DNA of 17,741 nucleotides, taken from the NCBI GenBank assembly GCA_934373235.1, contig CAKROW010000056.1, forward strand, positions 1-17,741, read 5' to 3'. Shown piece after piece: positions 15,472 through 17,741 of the stretch. The notes beneath the pieces are model-generated. The model was not told the DNA's origin. It ran no database searches and saw only the letters and a list, made by a program, of their open reading frames with translations. Numbering within the stretch: position 1 is the stretch's first letter; every line of letters starts with the position of its first letter. A program made the position numbers and the translations under genes. The stretch comes from an uncultured Blautia sp. (GTDB lineage: Bacteria; Bacillota; Clostridia; Lachnospirales; Lachnospiraceae).

Positions 15472-16857
15472 TTATTCTTCCGGTATTTTCTGGATAATAG
15501 ATCTGTTTATGCGAACAAGAAAAGCAACTGATACGATCAGAGAAATGATCTCTGCAATAGGGAAAGCCCACCATACTGCATGAAGTCCGCCAATGGAAGC
15601 CAGAATATAGGCTGCCGGTACCAGAACAAATAGCTGACGCATAATGGATACGACCATACTGAATACGGCTTTTCCCAGAGACTGGAATACAGTTCCGGCA
15701 ATAATGCAGAACCATGCGATCAGGTAATGGATACCGATGATCCGAAGAGCCGGAACACCAATGGCAAGCATATCTTCCGAAGCACTGAACAGCCCAAGAA
15801 GAAATTCCGGAATAAATTCAAAGGCAAGGAAGCCTATGAAAGTAAAGCAGAAAGCGATGAACATGCTGACCTTGACAGTCTGAAGCATACGTTTCCGGTG
15901 ACGGGCGCCGTAGTTGTAGGCAATGATCGGAGTGATTCCATTGTTAAGACCAAATACAGGCATAAAGAAAAAGCTCTGCAGTTTAAAATACACACCAAAT
16001 ACAGCAGTTGCAGTAAAGGTAAATCTTACAAGGATCAAATTCATGGAATAAGTCATGACAGAGCTTATGGACTGCATGATAATGGAAGGGATCCCCACTG
16101 CATAGATATGTCCGATAATTCCGGGATCGGGACGGAACCCCTTGAAATAAAGACGGACTTCATGGTTAAATTTATGGTTGCAAAGTCCTGCAACAATACA
16201 GGCGACACACTGTCCGATCACTGTGGCAACGGCAGCTCCGGTGACTCCCATTTTAGGGGCGCCAAAAAGACCGAAGATCAGGATCGGGTCCAGGATGATA
16301 TTTGTGACGGCACCGCATAACTGGGAAGTCATGCTGAAAATGGTTTTTCCGGTGGATGTAAGCAGTCGCTCAAAGAAAAACTGCCCGAAAAGACCAAAGG
16401 AAAAAATCATAACCGTACTTAAATACTCAATTCCGAATTTCATGATCTCCGGATCGGAATTGTGAACCTGGCTTGCGTAAAAGGGTTTTACTACGGTAAG
16501 TCCAAGAACCAGGAATACCAGGTAGCTTACACAGTAAAGAAAAGCGGCATTGCTGGCGGTATGGTTTGCTTTTTCAAAATTTTTCTCCCCAAGAGATTTG
16601 GAAAGAAGTGCATTCATACCCACACCTGTACCTGCACCAACTGCAATAAGCAGGGTCTGCAAAGGGAAAGCCATGGAAACGGCAGTCAGTGCATTCTCGG
16701 ACAGCATGGCTACGAAAACACTGTCCACAATATTGTACAATGCCTGTACCAGCATGGAGATCATCATAGGTAAGGACATGTTCAGTACAAGCCTGCCTAC
16801 AGGCATAGTACCCATTTTGTTTTCTGCTATGGGAGCAGATGTACTTTTTTGATTCAT
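15472..16857 (-). CDS. MATE family efflux transporter (second copy)
   Basis: The 461-residue membrane protein has the two-halves, 12-segment layout of MATE exporters. Family features are LNMSLPMMISMLVQALYNIV near the N-terminus, GAGTGVGMNALLSKSLG, APKMGVTGAAVATVIGQ and NYGARHRKRM. The ATG at 16857 is preceded by GGAGGAAG. It is upstream of the AGCS gene on the same strand with a 187-bp gap and only a weak hairpin, so some readthrough is possible, although AGCS has its own promoter. A Na+- or H+-driven drug or metabolite exporter is expected; the substrate cannot be named. Confidence 0.94.
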   Translation of the reverse strand: MNQKSTSAPIAENKMGTMPVGRLVLNMSLPMMISMLVQALYNIVDSVFVAMLSENALTAVSMAFPLQTLLIAVGAGTGVGMNALLSKSLGEKNFEKANHTASNAAFLYCVSYLVFLVLGLTVVKPFYASQVHNSDPEIMKFGIEYLSTVMIFSFGLFGQFFFERLLTSTGKTIFSMTSQLCGAVTNIILDPILIFGLFGAPKMGVTGAAVATVIGQCVACIVAGLCNHKFNHEVRLYFKGFRPDPGIIGHIYAVGIPSIIMQSISSVMTYSMNLILVRFTFTATAVFGVYFKLQSFFFMPVFGLNNGITPIIAYNYGARHRKRMLQTVKVSMFIAFCFTFIGFLAFEFIPEFLLGLFSASEDMLAIGVPALRIIGIHYLIAWFCIIAGTVFQSLGKAVFSMVVSIMRQLFVLVPAAYILASIGGLHAVWWAFPIAEIISLIVSVAFLVRINRSIIQKIPEE

Positions 16858-16872
16858 ACTTCCTCCATTTTG

Positions 16873-16932
16873 TGTTGATATAGATGTTGATGTCTAATCG
16901 AATATGTTACCATGAAAATAGAATGGTTTCAA
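16873..16932 (-). promoter_or_regulatory. Promoter and direct repeats upstream of the second MATE gene
   Basis: On the minus strand TTGAAA (plus 16927-16932) and TAACAT (plus 16904-16909) are 17 bp apart. Downstream of the predicted start site, TGTTGAT occurs twice on the plus strand (16873-16879 and 16885-16891) with a 12-bp period, a possible operator between promoter and ribosome site. Confidence 0.45.
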
Positions 16933-16995
16933 TACTTAATATCCGCTTTACCGCAGGCAAGAATATTACAGAACAGAAAATAAATGTTTGTTTTA

Positions 16996-17013
16996 TGTTA
17001 TACTATATATAAT
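16996..17013 (+). promoter_or_regulatory. Possible promoter of the small membrane-anchored protein
   Basis: An extended -10, TGTTATACT (16996-17004), and an overlapping TATAAT (17008-17013) lie in A+T-rich DNA just before the ribosome site of the downstream gene. No good -35 was found. Confidence 0.35.
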
Positions 17014-17047
17014 ATGGGCAGAATCGCAAAGAGGAGGGAATATATTT

Positions 17048-17425
17048 ATGAAAAAATACTGGAAATGGATACTGCTGCTTTTTATTCTGGTAACAGGAGC
17101 AGTGACAGGTGTTCATCTGATAAATCCATCGGAAAGATATATCAGAGCCATGTATATTCCGGGAGAAAGGGATGAGCATCTGATGATAGATCAGAAAAAC
17201 GGAACCATATTTACAGTGGATATGCCGGAGGATATACAGGGAAAAGATGGAAAAAAGATTTCACAGAAAGAGCTTAAAAGAGGAAATATTGTTGCAATTT
17301 ATGGTGACGGTATCATGCTGGAATTCTATCCGGGCCAGTATCCCGGGGTGTCAAAAATAAAAGTGTTGAAAGAGGGTAAACCCACGGATGCCGATCAGTA
17401 TAAGAACATTCTGGATCAGTTTTGA
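17048..17425 (+). CDS. Small membrane-anchored protein, DUF3221-like
   Basis: The 125-residue protein has a basic start and one hydrophobic segment (about residues 7-25), without a lipobox cysteine, so it is probably an N-terminally anchored extracytoplasmic protein. The rest has beta-rich, OB-fold-like character. GKKISQKELKRGNIVAIYG followed by EFYPGQYPGVSKIKVL resembles the DUF3221/YobA pattern (a Gly-rich strand, then a YPxQ motif) as I recall it. The ATG at 17048 has GGAGGG 9 nt upstream; the in-frame ATG at 16988 has no ribosome site and overlaps the promoter. The function is unknown. It is divergent from the second MATE gene and followed by weak hairpins (around 17425-17470). Confidence 0.75.
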   Translation: MKKYWKWILLLFILVTGAVTGVHLINPSERYIRAMYIPGERDEHLMIDQKNGTIFTVDMPEDIQGKDGKKISQKELKRGNIVAIYGDGIMLEFYPGQYPGVSKIKVLKEGKPTDADQYKNILDQF

Positions 17426-17565
17426 CCGGAAAATGTAACAGCGACTGGTTTTTCCCCGGAGCTTTCCGGAAATCAGCATGAAAATATGAGGGATTCAAGA
17501 GAAAAATATCCTTCTGGCATTATCATAAATGGTTCATATTATAAGTATTTAAGAGATTTTGATAG

Positions 17566-17594
17566 TTGACATGAATTTTCAGATATGCTATGCT
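17566..17594 (+). promoter_or_regulatory. Strong promoter of the terminal non-coding RNA
   Basis: A perfect TTGACA (17566-17571), a 17-bp spacer and TATGCT (17589-17594) make this one of the best sigma-A matches in the window. The predicted start is near G17601. No open reading frame with a ribosome site follows before the window ends. Confidence 0.7.
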
Positions 17595-17600
17595 TATAAA

Positions 17601-17741
17601 GATTTTGAAGGACAAGAAAGAGTCTTTTCAAAGCAATTATTTTGGACCACTCCATTTTGGGGGCAAGGCCATACGGACAGCCGGGTCCACTGCCGCTGAT
17701 GGTAACTTTGGTTGCCTTATTGATTGAGTTAGAAGCTCAAA
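17601..17741 (+). ncRNA. Probable structured non-coding RNA (partial; raiA-type is the best guess)
   Basis: The 141 nt after the promoter encode no credible protein but fold well. A hairpin pairs 17604-17609 with 17627-17632 and is extended by GAC/GTC (17611-17613, 17622-17624). A long-range stem pairs TGGACC (17643-17648) with GGTCCA (17684-17689). A small stem at 17667-17669/17680-17682 presents ACGGAC in its loop. GGCAA (17662-17666) can pair with TTGCC (17712-17716), which would form a pseudoknot; a local hairpin (17701-17706 with 17711-17716) competes with it. A TTGAG/CTCAA stem (17724-17740) lies at the edge. From memory the ACGGACAGCC...CACTGCCGCTGATGG core resembles clostridial raiA RNA; other gut RNA motifs or an IS200/IS605-type RNA remain possible. 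The 3' end is outside the window. Confidence 0.55.

Noticed and set aside
10099..16857. The two MATE genes as a recent duplication
   Set aside because: Their protein sequences differ throughout apart from general family motifs, and they lie in different contexts.
17643..17741. Remnant tnpB end or right end of an IS200/IS605 element
   Set aside because: A plus-strand frame can be read but hits a stop, no transposase motif is present, and the strong dedicated promoter upstream fits a stand-alone RNA better. It is kept as an alternative because the sequence is cut at the window edge.

Overview
The window looks like a chromosomal segment of an anaerobic, spore-forming member of the Clostridia, most likely a gut Lachnospiraceae. 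The evidence is the recN–spoIVB–spo0A order (conserved in endospore formers), strong AGGAGG-type ribosome binding sites, moderate G+C, a FeoA–FeoB fusion and a UbiD/UbiX/LpdD set. The genus cannot be fixed from the sequence alone. I see no tRNA, rRNA, CRISPR array, prophage or complete insertion sequence.

Positions 1-4051 form the sporulation block. It holds the last codons of a probable recN and its terminator, then spoIVB (signalling protease of the sigma-K checkpoint), then a 313-bp regulatory region, then spo0A. The regulatory region has a structured element and four matches to the Spo0A binding box. glgA (glycogen synthase) follows spo0A by 59 bp with no terminator between them, and ends at a strong hairpin terminator.

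Positions 4052-10060 carry metabolism. A FeoA–FeoB ferrous iron transporter faces a LysR-type regulator, and the two coding ends overlap. The iron gene's apparent terminator lies inside the regulator's coding sequence. The regulator is divergent from a three-gene operon for a prenylated-FMN-dependent, gallate/protocatechuate-type decarboxylase: UbiD (LpdC-like), UbiX (LpdB-like) and an LpdD-like protein. Two dyads, one with the T-N11-A LysR signature, sit in the shared promoter region.

Positions 10060-17425 hold two MATE exporters and an AGCS sodium/amino acid symporter on the minus strand. Between them, on the plus strand, is a two-gene unit: an orphan Lon-type AAA+ ATPase without a protease domain and with an altered Walker B, followed by a gamma-carbonic anhydrase. 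A small membrane-anchored, DUF3221-like protein follows on the plus strand.

The window ends inside a probable structured non-coding RNA with a near-consensus promoter. Its class is not certain; raiA is my best guess from memory. The most notable items are this RNA, the structured 0A-box element before spo0A, the orphan Lon-like ATPase, the terminator hidden in the LysR gene, and the decarboxylase cluster.
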